DNA from: Bacteroidota bacterium
GTDB taxonomy: Bacteria > Bacteroidota > Bacteroidia > UKL13-3
DNA length: 38,120 bases
Direction of reading: 5' to 3'
NCBI GenBank assembly: GCA_027491355.1
Contig: JAIXWI010000027.1
Coordinates: forward strand, 1 to 38,120
In this document: one piece after another, positions 16,295 through 24,607 of the stretch
How positions within the stretch are numbered: position 1 is the first letter of the stretch
How the letters are laid out: every line of letters begins with the position of its first letter
Made by a program: the position numbers and the translations under genes
The notes under the pieces: model-generated
Databases searched by the model: none
Told to the model about the DNA's origin: nothing
What the model saw: the letters and a program-made list of their open reading frames with translations, nothing else

Positions 16295-16861
16295 ATGAAG
16301 TTAATATTGGCATCTAAGTCACCAAGAAGGCAGGAACTCATTAAAGGATTAGGCTTTGATTACACCATTTGTAGTTATGATACAGAGGAGTCATTTCCCG
16401 CACATTTGCAGGCAGGTCACATTCCTGCTTTTTTGGCACAAAAAAAAGCCACACACTACCCAAGGGTGTTGTTACAAGATGAGGTATTGCTGACTGCAGA
16501 TACAGTTGTCTGGATCAATGGAAAAGTTCTGAATAAGCCTGAGTCGGAAGCAGAAGCAATGCAAATGCTCGATCAAATATGCGGACATACACATGAAGTG
16601 TATACAGGCATTTGCTTAAAAGGAAATGCATTCGAACATGTTTTTGTAGAACAAACTTTTGTTACCTGCAGTCAGCTCACCAACGCCGAAAAAATGTATT
16701 ACATTCAAAACTATAATCCTTTTGACAAAGCCGGTTCTTATGGCATTCAAGATTGGTTCGGTTTTGCAGCAGTTCAAAAAATAAATGGCTGTTTTTACAA
16801 TGTCATGGGATTGCCCGTACACAGGTTAAGGCAAGAACTGAAAGCACTATTCTTGATTTAA
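16295..16861 (+). CDS. maf: Maf nucleoside triphosphate pyrophosphatase
   Basis: A 188-residue Maf protein, a house-cleaning enzyme hydrolysing non-canonical or excess nucleoside triphosphates (dTTP/UTP type in YhdE relatives) to monophosphates. The signature ASKSPRRQEL lies at 6-15, LTADTVVW near residue 66-73, and KPESEAEAMQML with GHTHEVYTGICL follows. The QDWFGFAAVQKINGCFYNVMG region matches the C-terminal part of the family. The length is typical (about 190). It starts two bases after the vWA gene stop, and its stop shares TTAA with ppx. Confidence 0.94.
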   Translation: MKLILASKSPRRQELIKGLGFDYTICSYDTEESFPAHLQAGHIPAFLAQKKATHYPRVLLQDEVLLTADTVVWINGKVLNKPESEAEAMQMLDQICGHTHEVYTGICLKGNAFEHVFVEQTFVTCSQLTNAEKMYYIQNYNPFDKAGSYGIQDWFGFAAVQKINGCFYNVMGLPVHRLRQELKALFLI

Positions 16862-17784
16862 ATTTCGGAAAAAAATACCCCTTCTTTTAAAGCATAATCA
16901 ACTACAATCAGGGCTTCAAAAGAATGCATTTCTAAAACGCTTTCCACTAACAATGCACCTATAACAATTAAATCTTTTCTGAATGGAATCAGCCCTTTTA
17001 ATTGGCTCCTCTGTTCAGTAGTTGTCTGTTTTAGGGTAGCTGAAAGTTTCAGGAATGCTGCAATTGGAACAACCGCGGCATGCCTGTTTTTTGCCTCCAA
17101 TTCCACTTGAAAATGCTGGTTTAGCATTTCTTTAAAAGATTCAAAAGGACCAGCAGTACCTACTAAACTATTTACAGGATATTCAGCCAGTGCTGCTTTT
17201 AAACCAAGCATAAGTTTTTGACAATGCATTTTCAGTGCTTCTATTTGTTCTGAACGCATTGGATCTTGGTCTTGAAACATTGCTGACAATCTCAATGCGC
17301 CCATTTCAAGGCTCTGTTTCCATAGTAGTTGCTGAGCATTGCCAATAATAAATTCTACACTTCCACCACCAATATCCATGACTAAAAAATTACCAGCATG
17401 GTTCAAAAGCACCTGCTTGGCTCCCTCATAAATATAGGCTGCTTCAGTATTACCAGTAATTGTAAAAAGTTGATATTTGAATTTATTTTCAATTAATTGG
17501 GCAAATGCTTTCCCATTGGTGGCATTTCGGATAGCAGAAGTGGCAAACGCTTTTACCGTTTCAACACCATGTTGTTGAATGATGACATCAAATTGTTCTA
17601 AAACTGCCAAGGCTCTCTGCATACCTGCCTCAGTCAGCATGTTGTTTTGAATGCCACCTTTTCCAAGCATTACAGGCAGTTCCCATTCATACACAATTTC
17701 TTTGTGTTGCAAATTAACTTTCCCAATTAATAGATTAAAAGTATTGGTGCCTAAATCAACAATAGCTATGGTTGTAGCATTCAT
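16858..17784 (-). CDS. Ppx/GppA-family exopolyphosphatase
   Basis: A 308-residue ASKHA-fold phosphatase of the Ppx/GppA family, hydrolysing polyphosphate and/or pppGpp. Phosphate-1 loop VDLGTNTFN lies at 9-17, the ATSAIRNATN segment at 81-90, TGNTEAAYIYEG with the catalytic glutamate E114 at 110-121, and phosphate-2 loop MDIGGGSVEF at 136-145. It is the short form without the C-terminal HD domain (E. coli Ppx and GppA are about 500 residues), common in Bacteroidota. It is transcribed away from DUF2805 and ends in a stop shared with maf. Confidence 0.93.
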   Translation of the reverse strand: MNATTIAIVDLGTNTFNLLIGKVNLQHKEIVYEWELPVMLGKGGIQNNMLTEAGMQRALAVLEQFDVIIQQHGVETVKAFATSAIRNATNGKAFAQLIENKFKYQLFTITGNTEAAYIYEGAKQVLLNHAGNFLVMDIGGGSVEFIIGNAQQLLWKQSLEMGALRLSAMFQDQDPMRSEQIEALKMHCQKLMLGLKAALAEYPVNSLVGTAGPFESFKEMLNQHFQVELEAKNRHAAVVPIAAFLKLSATLKQTTTEQRSQLKGLIPFRKDLIVIGALLVESVLEMHSFEALIVVDYALKEGVFFSEI

Positions 17785-17852
17785 GCTTGGTTTAAAAGTT
17801 CAAGATAACAAATTGTGCAGATAAAAAACATTCAATCCATAAGCGTGTTTAA

Positions 17853-18131
17853 ATGTTCATGCTCACAACAAATGAAATAGACCGTATCATTGAAATGGCC
17901 TGGGAAGATAGAACCCCCTTTGAGGCCATCGAATTTCAGTTTGGGTTAAACGAGGCTGCTGTTATCAAACTCATGAGAAATGAACTCAAAAGAAGTGCAT
18001 GGAAGCGTTGGCGTAAAAGGGTTAATAGCGGTGTTTCTCAAAAACACCTCAAACTTAGAAATCCTGAAATAGACAGGTTCAAATGCAATTTGCAAAGACA
18101 CATTACAGGTAATAAAATTTCGAAAAGATAG
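17853..18131 (+). CDS. DUF2805 / TIGR03643 family protein
   Basis: A 92-residue basic protein. The sequence LTTNEIDRIIEMAWEDRTPFE followed by AIEFQFGLNEAAVIKLMR is the recognisable core of the DUF2805 family, and SAWKRWRKRV with many lysines and arginines follows. The helix-rich N-terminal half has the look of a helix-turn-helix, suggesting nucleic-acid binding, but no function is established. A second ATG at 17859 is equally possible. A strong bidirectional terminator lies 12 bases after its stop. Confidence 0.82.
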   Translation: MFMLTTNEIDRIIEMAWEDRTPFEAIEFQFGLNEAAVIKLMRNELKRSAWKRWRKRVNSGVSQKHLKLRNPEIDRFKCNLQRHITGNKISKR

Positions 18132-18143
18132 CAATGAGCTAAA

Positions 18144-18180
18144 ACAAAAAAAGAGCCTTCATTGAAGGCTCTTTTTTTGT
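18144..18180. terminator. Bidirectional terminator between DUF2805 gene and E2 gene
   Basis: A perfect 17-bp stem: seven A residues then GAGCCTTC (18153-18160), loop ATT, GAAGGCTC (18164-18171) then seven T residues, flanked by AC and GT that also pair. It provides a U tract in both directions. Confidence 0.93.
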
Positions 18181-18194
18181 TTGTTGACAAGGCT

Positions 18195-19427
18195 TTATAC
18201 CAACATCATTACTGGATTTTCTAAGAAATTTTTGAGACTTTGTAAGAAAGCAGAACCTACTGCACCATCCACCACACGGTGGTCGCAGCTCAAGGTTACT
18301 TTCATGACATTGCCAACTTGCATTTGACCATTCTCTACAACAACAGTTTCTTTAGCAGCACCAACTGCAAGAATACATGCATCAGGCGGGTTAATGATGG
18401 CTGTAAACTCATCTATACCAAACATACCTAGGTTGCTAATGGTAAAAGTATTTCCTTCAAACTCCTGTGGTTGTAATTTTTTGTTCTTAGCCTTATCAGC
18501 CAATTGTTTTACCTCTGTACTGATATGTGCAATGCTTTTGTTGTCTGCAAATTTAACTACAGGTACAATGAGGCCATCTTCAATGGCAACAGCTACCCCA
18601 ATGTGTATGTGGTTGTTGTACCTGATTTTATCGCCCAACCATGAAGCATTTACAGCTGGGTTTTTTCTCAAGCTCAATGCCACAGCTTTTACTATGATAT
18701 CGTTCATGGAAATTTTCACATCACTCATGCTGTTCATTTGTTTTCTGGCCTCCATGGCTTTATCCATTCTGATAGACATGGTCAAGTAAAAATGAGGAGC
18801 GGTGTGTTTGCTTTCGCTCAAACGCTTTGCAATGACTTTACGCATTTGGCTCAAGCTTACTTCTGTATAACTTTCACTTGCTACAATTTGTGGCAGTGCT
18901 ACTGCTACAGATTTGCTGCTAGTACTAGTAGTATTTACATTTTCTAAATCTTTCTTGACAATTCTGCCTTGGTCTCCACTGCCTTGAATGGCACTCAAGT
19001 CAATGCCTTTTTCTTTGGCAATATTTTTAGCCAATGGAGAAGCTTTTATTCTACTGTCATTACCTGTTGCAGCAGGTGTTGCTGCTAATGGAGCCGCAGT
19101 TGTACTTGCAGGAGCAGGAGCTGTTGGAGCGGCTTCTGTTTTAGCAGAAGGAGCAGCTGAACCATTCAACAAAGCAGCAATGTCTTCACCTTTTTCACCC
19201 ACAATGGCAATCAATGCATCTACTGGAACTGAACCTCCGGCAGGAATACCTATATGCAACAAAGTACCTTTTGAATAATTTTCCAATTCCATGGTTGCTT
19301 TGTCTGTTTCTACTTCAGCAAGGATATCTCCGGGTTTCACAACATCGCCCACATTTTTCAGCCAAGAAACAATGACACCTTCGGTCATTGTATCACTCAT
19401 TTTGGGCATTCGGATTACTTCAGCCAT
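18195..19427 (-). CDS. Dihydrolipoamide acetyltransferase (pyruvate dehydrogenase E2)
   Basis: A 410-residue E2 with one lipoyl domain (about 1-80; lipoyl-lysine K43 in EVETDKATME). An Ala/Pro/Thr-rich flexible linker (about 90-122) leads to the peripheral subunit-binding domain containing KASPLAKNIAKEKGIDL. The catalytic domain ends in H383-R-V-V-D-G388, the acetyltransferase active site, and the C-terminus is MMLV. The start at 19427 (MAEVIRMPKMSDTMTEG) matches E2 proteins and sits downstream of a perfect promoter box. E1 and E3 are not adjacent. Family members acting on 2-oxoglutarate or branched-chain acids are possible, but the PKMSDTMTEG start favours pyruvate dehydrogenase. Confidence 0.93.
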   Translation of the reverse strand: MAEVIRMPKMSDTMTEGVIVSWLKNVGDVVKPGDILAEVETDKATMELENYSKGTLLHIGIPAGGSVPVDALIAIVGEKGEDIAALLNGSAAPSAKTEAAPTAPAPASTTAAPLAATPAATGNDSRIKASPLAKNIAKEKGIDLSAIQGSGDQGRIVKKDLENVNTTSTSSKSVAVALPQIVASESYTEVSLSQMRKVIAKRLSESKHTAPHFYLTMSIRMDKAMEARKQMNSMSDVKISMNDIIVKAVALSLRKNPAVNASWLGDKIRYNNHIHIGVAVAIEDGLIVPVVKFADNKSIAHISTEVKQLADKAKNKKLQPQEFEGNTFTISNLGMFGIDEFTAIINPPDACILAVGAAKETVVVENGQMQVGNVMKVTLSCDHRVVDGAVGSAFLQSLKNFLENPVMMLV

Positions 19428-19451
19428 AATTTTATCTTTTTTAGCGAATGG

Positions 19452-19481
19452 CAAAAATAAGATTTGGATTGTCTATTGCAA
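19452..19481 (-). promoter_or_regulatory. Promoter of the E2 gene
   Basis: On the minus strand TTG (19481-19479) is 19 bases upstream of the perfect -7 box TATTTTTG (19459-19452). The start near 19445 gives an 18-base leader to the ATG at 19427 and rules out the in-frame TTG at 19454. Confidence 0.65.
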
Positions 19482-19570
19482 TAAAATCAAAGATTTTAGC
19501 AAGTATTTCAGTCATATATTTCAAATATTTTACATTCTTTGGCTAAATTAGTGCCCATCAAATTACCATT

Positions 19571-20365
19571 ATGAATCAATATGAAGGACTGCTCAAGCAG
19601 GTATACGAAACAGGCACATTCAAATCTGACAGAACTGGCACTGGAACCAAAAGCTTATTTGGTGCTCAGCTCAGGTTCAATTTGAGTGAAGGTTTTCCTT
19701 TGGTTACTACTAAAAAAGTGCACCTTAAATCCATCATTCATGAATTGTTATGGTTCATTAAAGGCGAGACAAACACCAGCTATTTAAAAGAAAATGGAGT
19801 CAGTATTTGGGATGAATGGGCAGATGAAAACGGCGAATTGGGCCCAGTTTATGGTTACCAATGGAGAAGTTGGCCTACCACAGACGGCAAACACATAGAC
19901 CAATTGTCAGAATTGATACACACCATCCAAAACAATCCTGATAGCAGAAGAATGATTGTGAGTGCATGGAATGTAGCAGATTTATCTAAAATGGCCTTGA
20001 TGCCTTGCCATGCATTTTTTCAATTTTATGTTGCTGATGGTAAACTCAGTTGTCAATTGTACCAACGCAGTGCTGATATGTTTTTAGGAGTTCCATTCAA
20101 CATTGCAAGCTATGCATTGTTGACCATGATGGTTGCCAAAATTTGTAATTTAGAAGCAGGCGATTTTATACATACCTTCGGCGATGCACACATATACAGC
20201 AATCATTTCGAACAGGTTGAATTGCAGTTGTCAAGAGATGCAAGGCCTTACCCTGTTATGAAAATAAACGGTCAACAACAATCCATTTTTGACTTTAAAT
20301 ACGAAGATTTTGAATTGCTTCAGTATGATCCACATCCTGCAATCAAAGCACCAGTGGCCATTTAA
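19571..20365 (+). CDS. thyA: Thymidylate synthase (ThyA)
   Basis: A 264-residue enzyme that methylates dUMP to dTMP using methylene-tetrahydrofolate, the same length as E. coli ThyA. The catalytic cysteine is C146 in [11 protein letters not shown], at the same number as in E. coli. The dUMP-binding [18 protein letters not shown] follows, and the phosphate-binding [10 protein letters not shown] is near residue 19. The stop directly abuts the stop of the convergent DUF4783 gene. dhfr, often downstream of thyA, is not present. Confidence 0.98.
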   Translation: MNQYEGLLKQVYETGTFKSDRTGTGTKSLFGAQLRFNLSEGFPLVTTKKVHLKSIIHELLWFIKGETNTSYLKENGVSIWDEWADENGELGPVYGYQWRSWPTTDGKHIDQLSELIHTIQNNPDSRRMIVSAWNVADLSKMALMPCHAFFQFYVADGKLSCQLYQRSADMFLGVPFNIASYALLTMMVAKICNLEAGDFIHTFGDAHIYSNHFEQVELQLSRDARPYPVMKINGQQQSIFDFKYEDFELLQYDPHPAIKAPVAI

Positions 20366-20752
20366 TTATTCCCGTTCTATTCTAAACTCATGAATGTTCA
20401 TGAGTCCATTACCAGCATCTTTCATAAAAATATAAGCTCTGAATTTACCATTGCCTGCTTCATAATTTGCAATGGCGTACTGCGCTCCTTGTCCGGATGC
20501 ACCTTTGTGTTGTAAGGTAATTTGTTTGGCAGGGTATTTTAGAAAGAAACTCTTGAGCATTTGTTCTGCTTGTTGTTTGCTGTATATACCTTCATTTTCA
20601 AGTAAAGTCAATTCAATGTTTGCATTGAAATTTTTTACTATTTCTTTGGCATTACCACTTCGCAAGGCTTGCAACAAATCATCAAATGAATCTGCCATTG
20701 TAAACAGCGGGAATACAAAAGCGGTTAAAAAAAGAAATGATAGTTTTTTCAT
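20366..20752 (-). CDS. DUF4783 family exported protein
   Basis: A 128-residue protein with a signal peptide (MKKLSFLFLTAFVFPLFTMA, then DSF). The mature part, LLQALRSGNAKEIVKNF through LKYPAKQITLQHKG to the C-terminal FRIERE, matches DUF4783, a small Bacteroidota family with an NTF2/SnoaL-like alpha-beta look. It is likely periplasmic; the function is not known. It is divergent from gpmI and abuts thyA tail to tail. Confidence 0.82.
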   Translation of the reverse strand: MKKLSFLFLTAFVFPLFTMADSFDDLLQALRSGNAKEIVKNFNANIELTLLENEGIYSKQQAEQMLKSFFLKYPAKQITLQHKGASGQGAQYAIANYEAGNGKFRAYIFMKDAGNGLMNIHEFRIERE

Positions 20753-20842
20753 GACAAGAATTTCTACTGCAATTTACCAAAATCATGCCAAATAGAACCA
20801 TATTTTTATTCAATGCTACAATAATTTGCAGGCTTAAATAAT

Positions 20843-20850
20843 TAACTTTG
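20843..20850 (+). promoter_or_regulatory. -7 box of gpmI
   Basis: TAACTTTG is a perfect TAnnTTTG box 17 bases before the gpmI ATG. The start would be near 20857 with an 11-base leader. The nearest TTTG (20825-20828) is only 14 bases upstream, shorter than usual. Confidence 0.5.
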
Positions 20851-20867
20851 TTGTTCAGCAACCTGTT

Positions 20868-22400
20868 ATGAAAAATAGAGTTATTTTATTGATACTAGAC
20901 GGATGGGGAAATGGTAAGCCTTATCAAGGCAATGCAATTCATTTAGCAAATAAACCAAATTTTAATCAATTGTTACAGCAATACCCAAATGCTGAATTAA
21001 AAACTTGTGGCCAATGGGTAGGTCTTCCGGATGGCCAAATGGGTAATTCAGAAGTTGGACACATGAACATTGGCGCCGGTAGGGTTGTATACCAACAATT
21101 GGTTTTAATCAACAAGGCCTTTGATGCTAAGACTATTCTTGAAAATAACTTGTTAAAAACAGCCATTGAGAAAGCCAAATCTGCAAACCAAAAAATACAC
21201 CTGATTGGGCTTGTCAGTGACGGAGGTGTTCACAGCAGTTTAGCACATTTACTAGGACTTTGTGATTTGATGCAGTTTCATAAAGCTGAACAATTTTATG
21301 TACATGCTTTCACTGATGGCAGAGATACAGATCCAAAATCTGGAGTGAGTTTCTTAAATACCTTGACAGAAAAACTAAAACATACCAGTGGGCAATTGGC
21401 TTCAGCTACTGGAAGGTACTATGCCATGGATAGAGACAAAAGGTGGGAGCGTGTTCAGTTAGCTTATGATGCAATGGTCAAAGGGAAAGGAATACATACT
21501 TCAAACATCATTCAAAGCATACAAGAACAATATGAGCTGGGAGTTACGGATGAGTTTTTAAAGCCAATGGTTGCAGTTAATGAAAAAGGCATACTTGGTA
21601 CAATTGCTCCTGGCGACTTGGTCATTAATTTTAATTTCAGAACAGATAGAGGCAGAGAAATTTCTGAGGTATTGACCCAAACTGCATATCCAGAATTTGA
21701 AATGCATCCAATTGCCATCGACTATATAACCTTAACCGAATACGACAAAACATTTAAAAATGTAGGCGTTGTTTTTCCAGATATTGAATTAAAAAATACC
21801 TTGGGAGAAGTATTGGAACAAAACAATAAAGTTCAAGTTAGAATTGCCGAAACCGAAAAATATCCCCATGTTACCTTCTTTTTCAGTGGTGGACAAGAAA
21901 TTCCTTTTAAAGGTGAAAGACGTCACATGGCCCCATCGCCTAAAGTTGCTACCTACGATTTGCAACCCGAAATGAGTGCAGATTTGGTATGTCAGTTTGC
22001 CTTAGAAGAAATTGAGAAAAACGAATTTGATTTCATGTGTGTCAATTTTGCAAATCCAGATATGGTAGGCCATACTGGAGTTATTTCAGCCGAAATAAAA
22101 GCTGTAGAAAAAGTTGACGATTGTTTGGGTAAAATTGTTCCAGCTGCTTTGAAAAACCAGTTTTCTTTGTTGGTTACAGCAGACCATGGTAATGGGGAAT
22201 ACCTCATAAACGAATCTGACAATACGCCCAATACAGCTCATACTACCAACGATGTGCCTCTGATTTTAATACAACCCCAAGCACAGTATAACATCAAATC
22301 AGGTAAACTTGCCGACTTGGCTCCAACCATTTTAGCCTTGATGGAATTAAATAGACCCAAAGAAATGGACGGAGACAATTTACTATGCGCACTGGATTAA
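20868..22400 (+). CDS. gpmI: 2,3-bisphosphoglycerate-independent phosphoglycerate mutase
   Basis: A 510-residue glycolytic enzyme interconverting 3- and 2-phosphoglycerate through a phosphoserine intermediate with two Mn ions. The metal aspartate D11 is in LILDGWG and the catalytic serine S61 in GQMGNSEVGHMNIGAGR. FTDGRDTDP, GRYYAMDRDKRWER, NFRTDRGRE, the C-terminal NPDMVGHTG and TADHGNGE metal sites are all intact. The length is typical (505-515). A lipoprotein gene overlaps its last 16 bases. Confidence 0.98.
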   Translation: MKNRVILLILDGWGNGKPYQGNAIHLANKPNFNQLLQQYPNAELKTCGQWVGLPDGQMGNSEVGHMNIGAGRVVYQQLVLINKAFDAKTILENNLLKTAIEKAKSANQKIHLIGLVSDGGVHSSLAHLLGLCDLMQFHKAEQFYVHAFTDGRDTDPKSGVSFLNTLTEKLKHTSGQLASATGRYYAMDRDKRWERVQLAYDAMVKGKGIHTSNIIQSIQEQYELGVTDEFLKPMVAVNEKGILGTIAPGDLVINFNFRTDRGREISEVLTQTAYPEFEMHPIAIDYITLTEYDKTFKNVGVVFPDIELKNTLGEVLEQNNKVQVRIAETEKYPHVTFFFSGGQEIPFKGERRHMAPSPKVATYDLQPEMSADLVCQFALEEIEKNEFDFMCVNFANPDMVGHTGVISAEIKAVEKVDDCLGKIVPAALKNQFSLLVTADHGNGEYLINESDNTPNTAHTTNDVPLILIQPQAQYNIKSGKLADLAPTILALMELNRPKEMDGDNLLCALD

Positions 22401-22918
22401 TTTATGTGATTGTAATTTTCATTTTTGCCTGTTCACACAAGCAAGCTGCGCAACCAAATACTGTTAATATACAAGCATTTTTAAAAGCAGAAATTCAGTT
22501 CTTGACCCAACACCAAATGGGCCTTCAAAAAACATTGCAATTCAAAAATCATGGAGCCAATTTGGTGCTTAAAAAAGTTAATTGGGAACAAGAATTGCGT
22601 CCATTTCTAGAGCTGAAATATCTAGGAATTGCCCAGTTAAATGATTATCAACTTACATCAGTTCAAATCAACTCATCTGCCAGAATGGTCATTTTAAAAG
22701 CTATCAATAGCCAAGCACAATATAATTTTATAGAGTTGTTATTAGTACAAGAAAAATTGGTTTCATTCACTTGCTATCAATTACACACACAATTGTTCAG
22801 TCACTCTGCAAGCTATTTCAGCTATCAGTCCAAAAAGGGCTATCGCCTTCAATTGTATAATCAATTAATTGGCAAGCAAAAGCTGGTTTATGATGTTCAA
22901 GGTAAAATTTTGCATTAA
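22385..22918 (+). CDS. Putative lipoprotein of unknown function
   Basis: A 177-residue protein with a lipoprotein signal peptide: MRTGLIYVIVIFIFAC with the lipobox cysteine C16 followed by SHKQ. The mature region is a mix of predicted helices and strands, and I do not recognise a domain. The frame begins 16 bases before the gpmI stop, so translation is likely coupled to gpmI. Its TAA shares a TTAA with the stop of the convergent mazG-like gene. Membrane side and function are not predictable beyond lipid anchoring. Confidence 0.75.
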   Translation: MRTGLIYVIVIFIFACSHKQAAQPNTVNIQAFLKAEIQFLTQHQMGLQKTLQFKNHGANLVLKKVNWEQELRPFLELKYLGIAQLNDYQLTSVQINSSARMVILKAINSQAQYNFIELLLVQEKLVSFTCYQLHTQLFSHSASYFSYQSKKGYRLQLYNQLIGKQKLVYDVQGKILH

Positions 22919-23241
22919 ACTAGCTTGGAATTGTCTTGGTGGCGGTTTTTATCCCTTGCTGTTTTTTTGTCCATGTTTTTTTCAAAGGCATCAGTTAAAT
23001 CAATTCCAGTTTGATTGGCAATACAAATCAATACCCACATTACATCGGCTAATTCATCGGCCAAATCAATTTTTTTATCAGACTCTTTAAAAGATTGTTC
23101 TCCGTATTTTCTTGACATGATACGGGCAACTTCTCCTACTTCCTCCATTAAAATAGCCGTATTGGTCAATTCGTTGAAATACCTTACACCATAGGTTTGA
23201 ATCCATTGGTCAACTTGTTTTTGTGCGTCTTTTATTGTCAT
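22915..23241 (-). CDS. MazG-like nucleotide pyrophosphohydrolase
   Basis: A 108-residue all-alpha NTP pyrophosphatase. The metal-binding pattern EExxE (33-37, in LMEEVGEVAR) and ExxD (63-66, in ADELADVMWVL) is intact, as required for Mg-dependent hydrolysis of dNTPs or modified nucleotides. The single domain resembles RS21-C6/iMazG types rather than full-length tandem MazG. It is the last gene of the crcB-rsgA-dtd run, its start overlapping the dtd stop by four bases. Confidence 0.88.
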   Translation of the reverse strand: MTIKDAQKQVDQWIQTYGVRYFNELTNTAILMEEVGEVARIMSRKYGEQSFKESDKKIDLADELADVMWVLICIANQTGIDLTDAFEKNMDKKTARDKNRHQDNSKLV

Positions 23242-23690
23242 GTTTTGTTTTTTGAGTCTATGAGAATGGTTACTGGCCCGTCATTGAGCAAGCTCACTTT
23301 CATGTCAGCACCAAATACACCGCTTGGAATAGCTTGTTGGAGCACTTGTGACAATTTCAGTCTGAATTGTTCAACCATTGGTGCGGCCTGAGTAGGAGCG
23401 GCAGCCTCCATAAACGAAGGCCTGTTTCCTTTTTGTACAGCAGCATACAGCGTAAATTGACTGACCAAAAGAATGCTGCCTTTTATATCCAAAACAGATA
23501 GGTTCATTTGTCCGTTTTCATCTGCAAAAATTCTAAGTTGGGTGATTTTTTTACACATCCAATCTAAATCTGCTTCAGTATCTGAATGGGTAATTCCCAC
23601 AAACAATAGCAATCCTTTGCCAATTTTTGCGCAAGTATTTTGTTCAATATCAACTTGCGCATGAGCCACTCTTTGCACTACCACCCTCAT
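23238..23690 (-). CDS. dtd: D-aminoacyl-tRNA deacylase
   Basis: A 150-residue DTD that removes D-amino acids (and glycine from tRNA-Ala) wrongly attached to tRNA. The start MRVVVQRVAHAQV, the SQFTLYA motif (SQxT), and the C-terminal SGVFGADMKVSLLNDGPVT (the Gly-Pro motif region) are all present. The length is typical (about 145-150). Overlaps of four bases with rsgA upstream and mazG-like downstream suggest translational coupling. Confidence 0.96.
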   Translation of the reverse strand: MRVVVQRVAHAQVDIEQNTCAKIGKGLLLFVGITHSDTEADLDWMCKKITQLRIFADENGQMNLSVLDIKGSILLVSQFTLYAAVQKGNRPSFMEAAAPTQAAPMVEQFRLKLSQVLQQAIPSGVFGADMKVSLLNDGPVTILIDSKNKT

Positions 23691-24607
23691 TCGTAAATAT
23701 CTTCGTTTTGTAATATACTCAAATAGCTGTGGTACCTGCTTTGGGCAATTTCACCATTACCAACCGCAGCCATCACAGCGCATCCTGGTTCGTTCAAGTG
23801 GATACAATTGTTGAACTTACAACTGCCAATCAAGCCCTTCATTTCTTTGAAAAAATGTGAAATTTCTTGTGATGAAATATCTACCACTCCAAATTCTCGA
23901 ATACCTGGTGTATCAATTAAAAAACCTCCAGTAGATAAGGCATGCATTTCTGCAAAAGTGGTGGTGTGTTGACCCTTGTTTGAAGCACTTGAAACAATAG
24001 CTGTTTTCAAATTCAATGTGGGTTCAATGGCATTGATGAGGCTCGATTTTCCAACCCCTGAGTGGCCACTCAATAAATTGGTTTTATTGTTTAGCAGTTG
24101 TTTGAACTCCTCCATGCCCAGGCCATTTTTTACAGAGGTTTTTAAACAACGGTAGCCAATTTTTTCATATACACCTATTATTTCATCTTGAATGGCTTCA
24201 AATGCTTCATTCATTAAATCTTGCTTGTTAAATACCAGCACGCAAGGAATGTGATAAGCCGCTGAGGTTAATAAAAAGCGGTCAATAAAGCCAGTAGATG
24301 TTCTTGGAGAAACCAAACTTACAACTAAAATAGCTTGATCAATGTTACTGGCTATAATATGGGTTTGTTTAGACAGGTTATTCGACTTTCTAATGATGTA
24401 ATTGTGTCGGGTTTCAATGGCATCTATGACCCCATTTCCTTCATTTCCTTCTAGCTCAAAATTTACCCAATCTCCAACTGTTACTGGATTGGTATGTTTG
24501 ATACCATTTAACCTGAATTTGCCTTTTATTCTGCAAGAAAAAATAACCCCTTCTGTTGTGCAAACTTGGTACCAACTACCAGTAGATTTAATGACACGTC
24601 CTCTCAT
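23687..24607 (-). CDS. rsgA: Ribosome small-subunit biogenesis GTPase RsgA
   Basis: A 306-residue circularly permuted GTPase that checks late 30S assembly. An N-terminal OB fold (about 1-70) precedes the G domain in the order G4 NKQD (127-130), G1 GHSGVGKS (181-188), G3 DTPG (242-245), the permuted order diagnostic of RsgA. The C-terminal zinc finger uses C273, C278, H280 and C286. It overlaps crcB by one base (TAATG) and dtd by four bases. Confidence 0.97.
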   Translation of the reverse strand: MRGRVIKSTGSWYQVCTTEGVIFSCRIKGKFRLNGIKHTNPVTVGDWVNFELEGNEGNGVIDAIETRHNYIIRKSNNLSKQTHIIASNIDQAILVVSLVSPRTSTGFIDRFLLTSAAYHIPCVLVFNKQDLMNEAFEAIQDEIIGVYEKIGYRCLKTSVKNGLGMEEFKQLLNNKTNLLSGHSGVGKSSLINAIEPTLNLKTAIVSSASNKGQHTTTFAEMHALSTGGFLIDTPGIREFGVVDISSQEISHFFKEMKGLIGSCKFNNCIHLNEPGCAVMAAVGNGEIAQSRYHSYLSILQNEDIYE

